Source: Antedon mediterranea
Lineage: Eukaryota; Echinodermata; Crinoidea; Comatulida; Antedonidae
NCBI RefSeq assembly: GCF_964355755.1
Contig: NC_092674.1
Coordinates: 18,366,501-18,430,500 of the forward strand
DNA: 64,000 nucleotides
Reading direction: 5' to 3'
The position numbers and the translations under genes were made by a program. The notes beneath the pieces are model-generated. The model had not been told where the DNA came from. It saw only the letters and a list, made by a program, of their open reading frames with translations, and made no database searches. Below are positions 33,880 to 47,226 of the stretch, one piece after another. Numbering within the stretch: the first letter of the stretch is position 1; each line of letters begins with the position of its first letter.

Positions 33880-35550
33880 AATATCAAACAGTAGATCTGA
33901 TTCGTTGTAGTAAATCTGACTTCGAAAATAAAATAGCAATTGAGATCAAATCTAATGAAAAGTCTTTTTGGAAGTATCTCAGTTCTCAGATAAATATAAA
34001 GTCTGGTATACCCAACTTAACTGATAGTAATGGAAGGCATGTGTCTGATGACAAGGATAAGGCTGATTTGCTAAACACGTTTTTTAGTAGTGTATTTGTC
34101 GATGAAAATTTTTCAAATGTACCGGCTGTTGATGACATTTCAGAGGATTTTTTATCTCAAGTTGACTTTCCTTGTGACGAAATCTTAAATATTTTATCAA
34201 CGTTGAATATTACTAAAACAGCTGGACCTGATGGTATTCACCCACGCATCTTAGTCGAGCTAAAGGATATCATTTGCTATCCCTTCCATATTATTTTTAC
34301 GAAATTGTTTCAAGAAGGAGCCGTCCCTAATAGTTGGAAACGGGCCATAGCGGTACCGATTTTTTAAAAAGGAGTGAAGTCTGACCCAAGCAACTATAGA
34401 CCGGTGAGTTTAACTTCGGTAGTTGGTAAAATTATGGTGAGAATTATCAGGAAGGAATTATTGGACTTTCTTGAACATCACTCACTTATTTGTTATGAGC
34501 AATTTGGTTTCCGGCAAGGTCGTTCCTGTGCTTTACAATTACTTGATGTACTTGAAAACTGGTTTTCTTATTTTGATAATCAGGATTGTTTTGATTGTAT
34601 CTACCTTGACTACAAGAAGGCTTTCGATAGTCTGCCTCATCATAGACTCCTTCTGAAAATGAGTGCATTGAGTATTAGAGGTCAACTTCTAAACTGGTTT
34701 CAAGAATTTCTTAACGATAGACAACAACGGGTTAGTGTCAATGGATGTGTTTCAGATTGGGCTGATGTTCGTAGTGGTATCCCGCAAGGAAGCGTTGTTG
34801 GACCTGTTCTTTTCATTATGTTTATAAATGATTTACCTTCTGTTATTTCTTCCTCTGTACGCATGTTTGCAGATGATACTAAATTGTATAGAGTAGTTAA
34901 CACTGTGAATGATGCTCAAGTTTTACAAGAAGATTTAGAGAGAGCATGTGACTGGTCTGACAAATGGCAATTACCTTTTAACGAGGGTAAGTGCAAAGTA
35001 ATGCACTTTGGGAAGAAAAACAACAAGCATCTGTATGCCATGCGTGGTTTCTTATTGAATGAAGTTGATCATGAAAAAGACCTCGGTGTTACTATTGACT
35101 CTAAACTTGTTTTTAATGTACATGTGGCAGATGTAGCAATGAGAGCAAATCGGAAGTTGGGCATGGTATATCGAGCTTTCAAGTTTTTAAATATGGATGG
35201 GTTTCTTCGTTTATATACTGTAAAGCTATTATTCGTCCGACCCTGGAATACTGCAACGTTGTTTTTAACTCGCTACATTGCAAGGAGGAAGACCTATTGG
35301 AAAAAGTCCACGAACGTGCCACCAAGCTTATTTTTTCCATTCGTCATTTACCTTATTCAGAAAGGCTGAAAATTCTCAACCTACCTACTCTCGCATATAG
35401 AAGGCAAAGAGCTCATTTGATACAGATTTTTAAAATTTTACATGGAGTGGATAGTATTTCTGCTGATTCTTTTTTTGAGCGTGATGAAGATGTTAGAACA
35501 CGTGGTCATTCTTTTAAATTAAAATTTAAGTTCTCACGCACAAATTTTGA
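33880..35550 (+). pseudogene. CR1-like LINE, damaged and 3'-truncated
   Basis: One continuous reading reconstructs most of a reverse transcriptase: FWKYLSSQINIKSG, LNITKTAGPDGIHPRIL, SNYRPVSLTSVVGK, IYLDYKKAFDSLPH, SGIPQGSVVGP and FADD (168-residue position of the second ORF). A single substitution turns a Lys codon into TAA at 34365-34367. A frameshift near 35220 moves the C-terminal part (RPTLEYCNVVFNSL) into another frame. It has no 3' UTR or tail because it runs straight into the next LINE near 35550. Confidence 0.85.
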
Positions 35551-37633
35551 ATATCGTCGATCAAATCCAATCAACAAGTACTAATATCAAGACATGCCTC
35601 AAAAAATGAAAATCAACTCCCATCAACTTAATGACCCAACATCCATAGCGAATGCGTTTAACACATACTTTATAAATATAGGTGACCAAATGACAGGTGA
35701 TGATAACCGTAATAGTAACACCGAATATAAAATACAACATGACATTTTGAATTCAATGTTTTTTAGAGCTGTATCCGAGTCCGATATCATTAAATACATT
35801 AATGACTTAAATGTAAATAAGTCAAGTGGTTGTGATGACATTGGTACCATTTATATAAAAAATAACTCAGATATACTGGCTAAACCGTTATCTCATATAA
35901 TCAATGTATCCCTTCAATCGGGTGTATTTCCTTGTCAACTAAAAATTGCTAAAACAATTCCTGTGTATAAAAAAGGAGCAAGGGAGAACATAGAAAATTA
36001 TAGACCGATATCGATATTACCATGTATATCTAAGGTATTTGAAAGGGTCGTATATGACCAAACAATCGCTTTTTTGTGTAAATATGATATGTTACATGAA
36101 TCTCAATATGGATTCAGGGCAGGTCATTCAACTAACCACGCCCTCCTACAAGTCCTTGATAAAATAACAACAGCCGTTGACAACAAGCAATTTATGATTG
36201 GCGTATTTTTGGATTTATCCAAGGCGTTCGATTCGATAGATCATGAATTATTGCTCACAAAATTGCCCCATTATGGAATAAGAGGCGTGGTTCTTGATTG
36301 GTACCGAAGCTACCTTAGAGAAAGACAACAATTCGTACAAATTGGGAAGTGTCAGTCTGTAACCAAAATAATAAAACAAGGCGTTCCACAAGGGTCAATC
36401 CTTGGACCCCTGCTGTTTTTGATTTTCATAAATGACATGTTTTCTGTAAGTAATGTCGTTGATTTAATAATGTTTGCAGATGATACGAATATGTTTTTAC
36501 AACACAATGATATCGTCACTGCCTTTACAATAATGACAAATGAACTAAATAAAATTGAGAAATGGTGTAAAACTAATAGATTAACTATTAATACAACCAA
36601 GACTACGTATATGTTATTTAGTGGAAAGAATACCAACATTGACACATCCCAATTTGTACTTTCAATAAATAGAGTTTCAATAGATAGAGTACCATATACT
36701 AAATTTCTCGGTGTCGTCATTGATGAGAAACTGAACTTTAGACACCATACAAATGCAGTTTCTTGTAAAGCATCCTCAATAATTGGTGCCATGTGTCATA
36801 TAAAAAAATTAGTATCTACTGAAGTGTTACTTACCATATACAAGACACTTATATTACCAGTGTTGACATATGGTATTATTGTATGGGGTGCGGGGAACAA
36901 AGACAATTTGGATCGCCTTCTATTGCTTCAGAAAAAAGCTCTTAGGATCATTTGTAAGGTAGACTTTCATCATCCCTCTTCTCAGCTCTTTGTGAAAACG
37001 GGCACACTTAATATATTTGATTTGTATAAAAACAGTGTTTTAAATTTTATGTTTAAATACCAAAAAGGACAACTTCCAAAATGTTTTAATTCTTTATTCA
37101 GTTTATTTGATAATTATCATACATATAACACTCGAAATAAAGACAATTATTGTATAAAATTAAAATCAACTAATATGGGTCAGCAAAGTATAGCATATAG
37201 AGGACCTAAGCTATGGAATCAACTTATAAGAAATATAAGAGAGAGTGAAAATATATCAATATTTAAAAAACTATTACTAAATAAATGCATTAATAGTTAT
37301 AAAGAAACAATATATCTATGCGAAAACAACATTTGTAAAATATGTCTAACTTTAACTTAATTAATTACATTCTCGTATATATTCTGAGACTGATGTATAT
37401 ATATATGTTATATTATAGTACGTTGTATTTTCCTTCATTTATTTACTACATGAAAACATTTTTTGTAATATATTTGTAAATTTATATTTTAAGTTAGGGT
37501 GCCACAGATTAAAAGCTTTGCTTGCTTGTGGTTATCCTGTTTTTCACACTTTATTGTACTTAATCTTTTATTTATATTTTTAAGAATGTTGTGTGAAAAA
37601 TAAAAGAATCAATCAATCAATCAATCAATCAAT
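35551..37633 (+). mobile_element. LINE with intact reverse-transcriptase ORF, 5'-truncated
   Basis: Contains the longest uninterrupted ORF in the window and a 3' end of TCAA repeats at 37610-37633. Its 5' end abuts the damaged CR1-like copy in the same orientation. The endonuclease domain is missing. Confidence 0.9.
35594..37360 (+). CDS. Non-LTR reverse transcriptase, 588 aa
   Basis: Reverse-transcriptase blocks appear in order: TIPVYKKGARENIENYRPIS (121-140), QYGFRAGHST (171-180), GVFLDLSKAFDSIDHELL with the first catalytic Asp (203-220), QGVPQGSILGPLLF (262-275) and FADD with the paired catalytic Asp (294-297). The C-terminal thumb-like part (RLLLLQKKALRII) follows. The ORF has no stop or shift. 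The ATG at 35594 follows an in-frame TAA at 35582-35584, so the natural start and the endonuclease have been lost by 5' truncation. It is therefore probably not able to move alone. Confidence 0.9.
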   Translation: MPQKMKINSHQLNDPTSIANAFNTYFINIGDQMTGDDNRNSNTEYKIQHDILNSMFFRAVSESDIIKYINDLNVNKSSGCDDIGTIYIKNNSDILAKPLSHIINVSLQSGVFPCQLKIAKTIPVYKKGARENIENYRPISILPCISKVFERVVYDQTIAFLCKYDMLHESQYGFRAGHSTNHALLQVLDKITTAVDNKQFMIGVFLDLSKAFDSIDHELLLTKLPHYGIRGVVLDWYRSYLRERQQFVQIGKCQSVTKIIKQGVPQGSILGPLLFLIFINDMFSVSNVVDLIMFADDTNMFLQHNDIVTAFTIMTNELNKIEKWCKTNRLTINTTKTTYMLFSGKNTNIDTSQFVLSINRVSIDRVPYTKFLGVVIDEKLNFRHHTNAVSCKASSIIGAMCHIKKLVSTEVLLTIYKTLILPVLTYGIIVWGAGNKDNLDRLLLLQKKALRIICKVDFHHPSSQLFVKTGTLNIFDLYKNSVLNFMFKYQKGQLPKCFNSLFSLFDNYHTYNTRNKDNYCIKLKSTNMGQQSIAYRGPKLWNQLIRNIRESENISIFKKLLLNKCINSYKETIYLCENNICKICLTLT

Positions 37634-38814
37634 TTGAATAATGAATGTAAACATTTGTATATGCGTTTTTGTTTAAAAAATAAAAGGATTGAATTGAAAA
37701 ACAGTGTGAAACGAGTTTGTTTTGCATTAGGCCTACATTAACGTATCTATGTTTTGTTTTTAAATATATGTAGGCCTAAGTATTTGTGTATATGCTTTTG
37801 TTTTAAAAATAAAAAGATTGAATGATCATTGACAAAAGTGTAAAGTGAGTTTGTTTTGTTATTTTTCCCGTCAGAAACAAATAGAATATTTACAAAATAT
37901 ATCAAAATATAATGCTTATAAAAACATTTAAAAAAAAGTTAAACTAATAATAAAATACTGTTTTTACAATATTTATTTAAATATAATGATTATTATATAA
38001 AAACATTTTTAAATAAACAGCTAAAAAATAATAGAGCCTACACTTCGATCTTTAATTAGAGCTTACAGTGTACAGTACTGCATTGAGCGGCGTTCCATAG
38101 AAATCGCCGGAAGTTCGATTTACCGGAAGCGCGACCGAAATGAAACGCGACCGAGATGATCCGATACCCTACTACTAGGCCTAGCTCTAGCTAGGCCAGG
38201 CCTCCCCTTAGACTACTACTACTAGCTAGGCCGGATCCTACTAACTAGGCCTAGCCTACCCTCGTTATCCCGCTAGCTAGGCCTAGACCATCCACCACCA
38301 GGGCTAGGCCTAGCCTGTTCCGCCTATAATTTATTCACGTCCTCCTGCTGTGATGTATTTTATTGTATCTAGCCTATTGGCCTAGTAGGACCGTAGAAAG
38401 AGGCTACTACTTACACAGGCCTACAGTATAATACAAATATAATAGGATATAGGTCAACCCGTACCCATGCCAACTCGTACCCACCAACTCGTACCCAAAT
38501 GTTGGCTTACTCATACCAAAGATAGTATAATTATAGGCCTAGCACGCTATTTTGCTCGTACCCACAATTTTGGCTCACTCGTACCCATAATAATTGGCTG
38601 GCCCGTACCCATGTTTAATGATATTTAAATTATATTTATATTACATTTATAATCAGTTTTATTACATTTTTAGATACAAATCATCATGATCGATACTATA
38701 ATGGCAAAAACTACTGACCTAAAAAGTATAACATATGTACAGACTCGTACGAAAAAAGCACAACTTCCACCGTATTTTGGTAGCCAAGTTAATAATTGAG
38801 GGCGCTGTTTACAC
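37634..38814. other. Intergenic DNA with short repeats
   Basis: Two diverged copies of a ~130-bp unit (TTTGTATATGCGTTTTTGTT near 37654; TTTGTGTATATGCTTTTGTT near 37784, each followed by AAAAAT-AAAAGGATTGAA-like text). A GGCCTAG-rich patch lies at 38170-38320. A cluster of CTCGTACCCA words lies at 38460-38615. Confidence 0.55.
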
Positions 38815-38822
38815 ATGGAAGC
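38815..38822. repeat. 8-bp ATGGAAGC flank of element X1
   Basis: The same 8-mer recurs at 54751-54758 and 55560-55567, exactly between neighbouring X elements. Confidence 0.8.
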
Positions 38823-39320
38823 CAGAGAGCCATATATATAAAGAGTTACGACATTGGATTATAGTCACGTGATATGCAGATCAAAATGTGTCAAACTTGT
38901 CTCTATTAGTGCATGTAAAGTATAGGAGCAACAAAATACTTTCAACTTTTTCTTATATTTAAAAAAATGTAATTGCACATTTTACGGTAAAATATCGACG
39001 TGCACAGCGTACAGAAGTACTTGCGCCAAAGAATATTGCGCGCGCGTGCGCTAATACATTATAACGTTCTATTGATTGATTTTGGAACGAAACATCCCAT
39101 AACTACGTCCTATTAATAAAAGTTATGTAATATTTTCAATTCATAATGCATGCTTTGATGACTAAATAAAATAATAATGTGTTGAGGATATATTTTTTAA
39201 TATACTGAAAAGGGTATGAACATTATTAAAATAATAAAGGCAAATTATTACAAATGAAATGATGAACGAGTCTCTGAATGTTAATAACGTTGGCGGCGCA
39301 GTTTGTGTAAAAAACACACA

Positions 39321-39329
39321 GAAAGCCAT
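39321..39329. repeat. Target-site duplication of fold-back element, left
   Basis: GAAAGCCAT, identical to 54408-54416. The undisturbed site is present once in X3 as its inverse at 55904-55912. Confidence 0.9.
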
Positions 39330-39486
39330 GCTTGTGTCAAGCTAGCCAACAATAAGCCAGCCAACAATAAGCCAGCCCACTTTTATTTTTTCCAGCCAAC
39401 AATAACTATGAAACGCCGTTTGTGCATTCTTTACATTTTCATTGTTACTTATGGCTTTTATGGTATTAGGAATTAAATATTTGTGA
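39330..39486 (+). repeat. Fold-back element, left terminal inverted repeat
   Basis: Unique terminal sequence matched on the inverse strand by about 54251-54407 with almost no difference. The tip contains the small hairpin GCTTG-TGT-CAAGC. Confidence 0.9.
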
Positions 39487-42400
39487 GCAAAACGGCATAT
39501 TGTTCCTGGGATTCACTTGGTGGGATTATACTAGGGTACCCCCTTAGTCGTCCAGTATAAGTTAGAGTGGGACCACTGGTCCCGTTTACTCAGCCCTCAT
39601 CTTTAAAATTTGAGTGTAACTCAATTATGATTTTTAAAATATAGTTAAATTTGAAACTGTATTTGTGAGAAAATGGCGGATTGTTCCTGGGAGTCACTTG
39701 GTGGGATTATACTAGGGTACCCCCTTAGTCGTCCAGTATAAGTTAGAGTGCGACCACTGGTCCCGTTTACTCAGCCCTCATCTTTAAAATTTGAGTGTAA
39801 CTCAATTACAATTTTTAAAATATAGTTAAATTTGAAACTGTATTGGTGAGAAAATGGCGGATTGTTCCTGAGAGTCACTTGGTGGGATTATACTAGGGTG
39901 CCTCCTAAGTCGTACAGGATAAGTTAGAGTGGGACCACTGGTACCGTTTAATCAGCCCTCATCTTTTAAATTTGAGTGTAACTCATTTACGATTTAAAAA
40001 ATATAGTGAAATTTGATACTGTATTTGTGAAAAAATGGCGGATTGTTCCTGGGAGTCACTTGGTGGGATTATACTAGGGTACCTCCTTAGTTGTCCAGAA
40101 TAAGTTAGAGTGGGACCACTGGTCCCGTTTACTCAGCCCTCATCTTTTAAATTTGAGTGTAACTCATTTACGATTTTAAAAATATAGTGAAATTTGATAC
40201 TGTATTTGTGAGAAAACGGCGGATTGTTCCTGGGAGTCACATGGTGGGATTATACTAGGGTACCCCCTTAGTCGTCCAGTATAAGTTAGAGTGCGACCAC
40301 TGGTCCCGTTTACTCAGCCCTCATCTTTTAAATTTGAGTGTAACTCAATTACGATAACATTTTTAAAATATAGTGAAAATTGATACTGTATTTGTGAGAA
40401 AATGGCGGATTGTTCCTGGGAGTCACTTGGTGGGATTATACTAGGGTACCTCCTTAGTTGTCCAGTATAAGTTAGAGTGGGACCACTGGTCCCGTTTACT
40501 CAGCCCTCATCTTTTAAATTTGAGTGTAACTCATTTACGATTTTTAAAATATAGTAAAATTTGAAACTGTATTTGTGAGAAAATGGCGGATTGTTCCTGG
40601 GAGTCACTTGGTGGGATTATACTAGGGTACCTCTTTAGTTGTCCAGTATAAGTTATAGTGGGACCACTGGTCCCGTTTACTAAGCCCTCATCTTTAAAAT
40701 TTGAGTGTAACTCATTTACGATTTTTAAAAATATAGTGAAATTTGATACTGTATTTGTGAGAAAATGGCGGATTGTTCCTGGGAGTCACTTTGTGGGATT
40801 ATACTAGGGTACCTTCTTAGTTGTCCAGTATAAGTTAGAGTGGGACCACTGGTCCCGTTTACTCAGCCCTCATCTTTAAAATTTGAGTGTAACTCATTTA
40901 CGATTTTTAAAATATAGTGAAATTTGATACTGTATTTGTGAGAAAACGGCGGATTGTTCCTTAGAGTCACTTGGTGGGATTATACTAGGGTACCCCCTTA
41001 GTCGTCCAGTATAAGTTAGAGTGGGACCACTGGTCCCGTTTACTCAGCCCTCATCTTTTAAATTTGAGTGTAACTCATTTTCGATTTTTAAAATATAGTA
41101 AAATTTGATACTGTATTTGTGAGAAAACGGCGGATTGTTCCTGAGAGTCAGTTGGTGGGATTATACTAGGGTGCCTCCTTAGTCGTCCAGTATAAGTTAG
41201 AGTGGGACCACTGGTCCCGTTTACTCAGCCCTCATCTTTTAAATTTGAGTGTAACTCATTTACGATTTTAAAAATATAGAGAAATTAGATACTGTATTTG
41301 TGAGAAAACGGCGGATTTTTCCTGGGAGTCGCATGGTGGGATTATACTAAGGTACGTCCTTAGTCATCCAGCATAAGTTAGAGTGCGACCACTCGTTCCG
41401 TTTACTCAGCCCTCATCTTTTAAATTTGAGTGTAACTCAATTACGATAAAAAAATTTAAAATATAGTGAAAATTGATACTGTATTTGTGAGAAAATGGCG
41501 GATTGTTCCTGGAAGTCACTTGGTGGGATTATACTAGGGTACCTCCTTAGTCGTCCAGTATTAGTTAGAGTGGGACCACTGGTCCGGTTTACTCAGCCCT
41601 CATCTTTAAAATTTGAGTGTAACTCATTTACGATTTTTAAAATATAGTGAAATTTGATACTGTATTTGTGAGAAAATGGCGGATTGTTCCTTGGAGTCAC
41701 TTGGTGGGATTATACTAGGGTACCCCCTTAGTCGTCCAGTATAAGTTAGAGTGGGACCACGTGTCCCGTTTACTCAGCCCTCATCTTTAAAATTTGAGTG
41801 TAACTCATTTACGATTTTTAAAATATAGTGAAATTTGAAACTGTATTTGTGAGAAAACGGCGGATTGTTCCTGAGAGTCACTTGGTGGGATTATACTAGG
41901 GTACACCGTACCCTTAGTCGTCCAGTATAAGTTATAGTGGGACCACTGGTCCCGTTTACTAAGACCTCATCTTTAAAATTTGAGTGTAACTCATTTACGA
42001 TTTTTAAAAATATAGTGAAATTTGATACTGTATTTGTGAGAAAATGGCGGATTGTTCCTGGGAGTCACTTTGTGGGATTATACTAGGGTACCTTCTTAGT
42101 TGTCCAGTATAAATTAGAGTGGGACCACTGGTCCCGTTTACTCAGCCCTCATCTTTAAAATTTGAGTGTAACTCATTTACGATTTTTAAAATATAGTGAA
42201 ATTTGATACTGTATTTGTGAGAAAACGGCGGATTGTTCCTTAGAGTCACTTGATGGGATTATACTAGGGTACCCCCTTAGTCGTCCAGTATAAGTTAGAG
42301 TGGGACCACTGGTCCCGTTTACTCAGCCCTCATCTTTTAAATTTGAGTGTAACTCATTTACGATTTTTAAAATATAGTAAAATTTGATACTGTATTTGAG

Positions 42401-45400
42401 AGAAAACTGCGGATTGTTCCTGAGAGTCACTTGGTGGGATTATACTAGGGTGCCTCCTTAGTCGTCCAGTATAAGTTAGAGTGGGACCACTGGTCCCGTT
42501 TACTCAGCCCTCATCTTTTAAATTTGAGTGTAACTCATTTACGATTTTAAAAATATAGAGAAATTAGATACTGTATTTGTGAGAAAACGGTGGATTTTTC
42601 CTGGGAGTCACATGGTGGGATTATACTAAGGTACGTCCTTAGTCGTCCAGTATAAGTTAGAGTGCGACCACTGGTTCCGTTTACTCAGCCCTCATCTTTT
42701 AAATTTGAGTGTAACTCAATTACGATAAAAAAATTTAAAATATAGTGAAAATTGATACTGTATTTGTGAGAAAATGGCGGATTGTTCCTGGGAGTCACTT
42801 GGTGGGATTATACTAGGGTACCTCCTTAGTCGTCCAGTATTAGTTAGAGTGGGACCACTGGTCCGGTTTACTCAGCCCTCATCTTTAAAATTTGAGTGTA
42901 ACTCATTTACGATTTTTAAAATATAGTGAAATTTGATACTGTATTTGTGAGAAAATGGCGGATTGTTCCTTGGAGTCACTTGGTGGGATTATACTAGGGT
43001 ACCCCCTTAGTCGTCCAGTATAAGTTAGAGTGGGACCACTTGTCCCGTTTACTCAGCCCTCATCTTTAAAATTTGAGTGTAACTCATTTACGATTTTTAA
43101 AATATAGTGAAATTTGAAACTGTATTTGTGAGAAAACGGCGGATTGTTCCTGAGAGTCACTTGGTGGGATTATACTAGGGTACACCGTACCGTTAGTCGT
43201 CCAGTATAAGTTATAGTGGGACCACTGGTTCCGTTTACTAAGCCCTCATCTTTAAAATTTGAGTGTAACTCATTTACGATTTTTAAAAATATAGTGAAAT
43301 TTGATACTGTATTTGTGAGAAAACGGCGGATTGTTCCTTAGAGTCACTTGGTGGGATTATACTAGGGTACCCCCTTAGTCGTCCAGTATAAGTTAGAGTG
43401 GGACCACTGGTCCCGTTTACTCAGCCCTCATCTTTTAAATTTGAGTGTAACTCATTTACGATTTTTAAAATATAGTAAAATTTGATACTGTATTTGTGAG
43501 AAAACGGCGGATTGTTCCTGAGAGTCACTTGGTGGGATTATACTAGGGTGCCTCCTTAGTCGTCCAGTATAAGTTAGAGTGGGACCACTGGTCCCGTTTA
43601 CTCAGCCCTCATCTTTTAAATTTGAGTGTAACTCATTTACGATTTTAAAAATATAGAGAAATTAGATACTGTATTTGTGAGAAAACGGCGGATTTTTCCT
43701 GGGAGTCACATGGTGGGATTATACTAAGGTACATCCTTAGTCGTCCAGTATAAGTTAGAGTGCAACCACTGGTTCCGTTTACTCAGCCCTCATCTTTTAA
43801 ATTTGAGTGTAACTCAATTACGATAAAAAAATTTAAAATATAGTGAAAATTGATACTGTATTTGTGAGAAAATGGCGGATTGTTCCTGGGAGTCACTTGG
43901 TGGGATTATACTAGGGTACCTCCTTAGTTGTCCAGTAGAAGTTAGAGTGGGACCACTGGTCCCGTTTACTCAGCCCTCATCTTTAACGTTTGAGTGTAAC
44001 TCAATTACGATTAATATTTTAAAATATAGTGAAATTTGATACTGTATTTGTGAGAAAATGGCGGATTGTTCCCGGGAGTCACTTGGTGGGATTATACTAG
44101 GGTACCTCCTTAGTTGTCCAGTTTAAGTTAGAGTGGGACCACTGGTCCCGTTTACTCAGCCCTTATCTTTAAAATTTTAGTGTAACTCAATTACGATTAA
44201 TATTTTAAAATATAGTGAAATTTGATACTGTATTTGTGAGAAAATGGCGGATTGTTCCTGGCAGTCATTTGGTGGGATTATACTAGGGTACCTCCTTAGT
44301 CGTCCAGTATTAGTTAGAGTGGGACCACTGGTCCGGTTTACTCAGCCCTCATCTTTAAAATTTGAGTGTAACTCATTTACGATTTTTAAAATATAGTGAA
44401 ATTTGATACTGTATTTGTGAGAAAATGGCGGATTGTTCCTTGGAGTCACTTGGTGGGATTATACTAGGGTACCCCCTTAGTCGTCCAGTATAAGTTAGAG
44501 TGGGACCACTTGTCCCGTTTACTCAGCCCTCATCTTTAAAATTTGAGTGTAACTCATTTACGATTTTTAAAATATAGTGAAATTTGAAACTGTATTTGTG
44601 AGAAAACGGCGGATTGTTCCTGAGAGTCACTTGGTGGGATTATACTAGGGTACACCGTACCCTTAGTCGTCCAGTATAAGTTATAGTGGGACCACTGGTC
44701 CCGTTTACTAAGCCCTCATCTTTAAAATTTGAGTGTAACTCATTTACGATTTTTAAAAATATAGTGAAATTTGATACTGTATTTGTGAGAAAACGGCGGA
44801 TTGTTCCTTAGAGTCACTTGGTGGGATTATACTAGGGTACCCCCTTAGTCGTCCAGTATAAGTTAGAGTGGGACCACTGGTCCCGTTTACTCAGCCCTCA
44901 TCTTTTAAATTTGAGTGTAACTCATTTACGATTTTTAAAATATAGTAAAATTTGATACTGTATTTGTGAGAAAACGGCGAATTGTTCCTGAGAGTCACTT
45001 GGTGGGATTATACTAGGGTGCCTCCTTAGTCGTCCAGTATAAGTTAGAGTGGGACCACTGGTCCCGTTTACTCAGCCCTCATCTTTTAAATTTGAGTGTA
45101 ACTCATTTACGATTTTAAAAATATAGAGAAATTAGATACTGTATTTGTGAGAAAACGGCGGATTTTTCCTGGGAGTCACATGGTGGGATTATACTAAGGT
45201 ACGTCCTTAGTCGTCCAGTATAAGTTAGAGTGCAACCACTGGTCCCGTTTACTCAGCCCTCATCTTTTAAATTTGAGTGTAACTCAATTACGATAAAAAA
45301 ATTTAAAATATAGTGAAAATTGATACTGTATTTGTGAGAAAATGGCGGATTGTTCCTGGGAGTCACTTGGTGGGATTATACTAGGGTACCTCCTTAGTTG

Positions 45401-45811
45401 TCCAGTAGAAGTTAGAGTGGGACCACTGGTCCCGTTTACTCAGCCCTCATCTTTAACGTTTGAGTGTAACTCAATTACGATTAATATTTTAAAATATAGT
45501 GAAATTTGATACTGTATTTGTGAGAAAATGGCGGATTGTTCCCGGGAGTCACTTGGTGGGATTATACTAGGGTACCTCCTTAGTTGTCCAGTTTAAGTTA
45601 GAGTGGGACCACTGGTCCCGTTTACTCAGCCCTTATCTTTAAAATTTGAGTGTAACTCAATTACGATTAATATTTTAAAATATAGTGAAATTTGATACTG
45701 TATTTGTGAGAAAATGGCGGATTGTTCCTGGCAGTCACTTGGTGGGATTATACTAGGGTACCCCCTTAGTCGTCCAGTATAAGTTAGAGTGGGACCACTG
45801 GTCCGGTTTAC

Positions 45812-47226
45812 CAGGGGTCCCAAGTCTACCGCTACTCGCGGTAGTCTACCGCTTTTAGTACCCATCTACCGCGCTACCGCTATCTCGACGTTTTCTACCG
45901 CATTTTGATTTTTTTACCGCATTTTCAAATTTCCCCATATTTTTGGCCAAATTGATTTACGGTTACACCCAGGCTCAGCCCAGGTCAACAATAGTCAATA
46001 ACCAGACAAAGGTGAGGCACGATGTTGAAACAATGTCTATTCATGCAGTCTCCGTGGTCTATTATTGTATTTTTATTTGTATGCACTGCCTTTGTTAAAC
46101 CGTAACAATAATAATAAACATGCACGGTACTACACGCCGGACGTAGAAAAAAAGAAGCGTGCAACCAACCGTGAATCAATCACGTGGTAACCGGAATACG
46201 CGATTATTAATTTTGGGAGGATCAAAGTTTTAACTAAATAAACGCTTTTATTACACAGTGGTTGAGACACGTTTTTATAGTTATACATTTTTAAACACCC
46301 TCATAATTAATGGACTCTACCAATGTTGATCCGCTGCAATCAAAGAACAACAGATCGCACATCGCACGAGGTTGTTGAGGCGGTGTTTTATTTGGTTTTA
46401 CTGTACGATCCGATAATACGAACATGTTAAATGGATTCGCCAAGCAAGTACTGTAGGCCTACGTTTAATAAAAACATGGAGAAAAATTTACCTAAGATTG
46501 TCGTAAGCTCTTTTGTTCAAACTTGTTATTTATAGCAATAATCCACCCGTTCCGGCATGCACGCTAGGCCTCCAGCCTATTATGCCTACTCCTCGATCGA
46601 TCGATCGATCGATGTCGCTGGTGGGGAATTTCCCAGCGATAAGAAATCGGCGAAATAGCTCATAAACGGCCTACATTTTAATGTTATATCTTCAATGCCA
46701 GTGTAATTACGTATGGATAAAACAATATAAAACTCAATGTTTTTCATCTGAAATAATATGTTAACTCGCGTAATGAAGCATAAGACGGATTCGGAATAGG
46801 CCTAGTTTTTTGGTTTAAAAATGGTAGCTAGCTAGGGCCTAGAAGAAGAAGCCCTAGGCTAAAAAATGAGTAAATTCTATTGGGCAATACTATCATGTGT
46901 AAATATTGTACATTATGTAATTAAGTTAAATTATGTTATATACTGAATTTTAGTTAAAATACAGTACTGTATATATTTTTTTAATTTGTATCCATAAAAG
47001 AAATAAGAATGTAAAAATACTGATGGATAAACCTATGTAAAAATTAAGCCAACTTATAAATATTGTATATATATATGTAACATATTTAGTTAATTAAGAG
47101 ATGTAAAACGACACGCTTGTTGATTTTCGATTCCCCGCGCGTTGACTTTCGACGCCCCGACGAATTGAATGTGATTCGACACGACAAAATCTCCTGCGAA
47201 TGGACTTTCCCAAGTTGGGACCTCTG
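45812..47226. mobile_element. Non-autonomous hAT-like element in the left arm (1,415 bp)
   Basis: Ends are CAGGGGTCCCAAGT and the inverse of CAGAGGTCCCAACT. They are flanked by GGTTTAC on both sides (45805-45811 and 47227-47233), and outside them the monomer sequence resumes correctly. The interior has CTACCGC-rich DNA near the left end and a TCGA microsatellite near 46594; no transposase ORF. Confidence 0.85.
46593..46613. repeat. (TCGA)n microsatellite
   Basis: About five uninterrupted TCGA units within the hAT-like element. Confidence 0.85.

Noticed and set aside
45626-45865. 79-codon - strand frame
   Set aside because: Spans monomer sequence and the hAT-like junction; no known motif.
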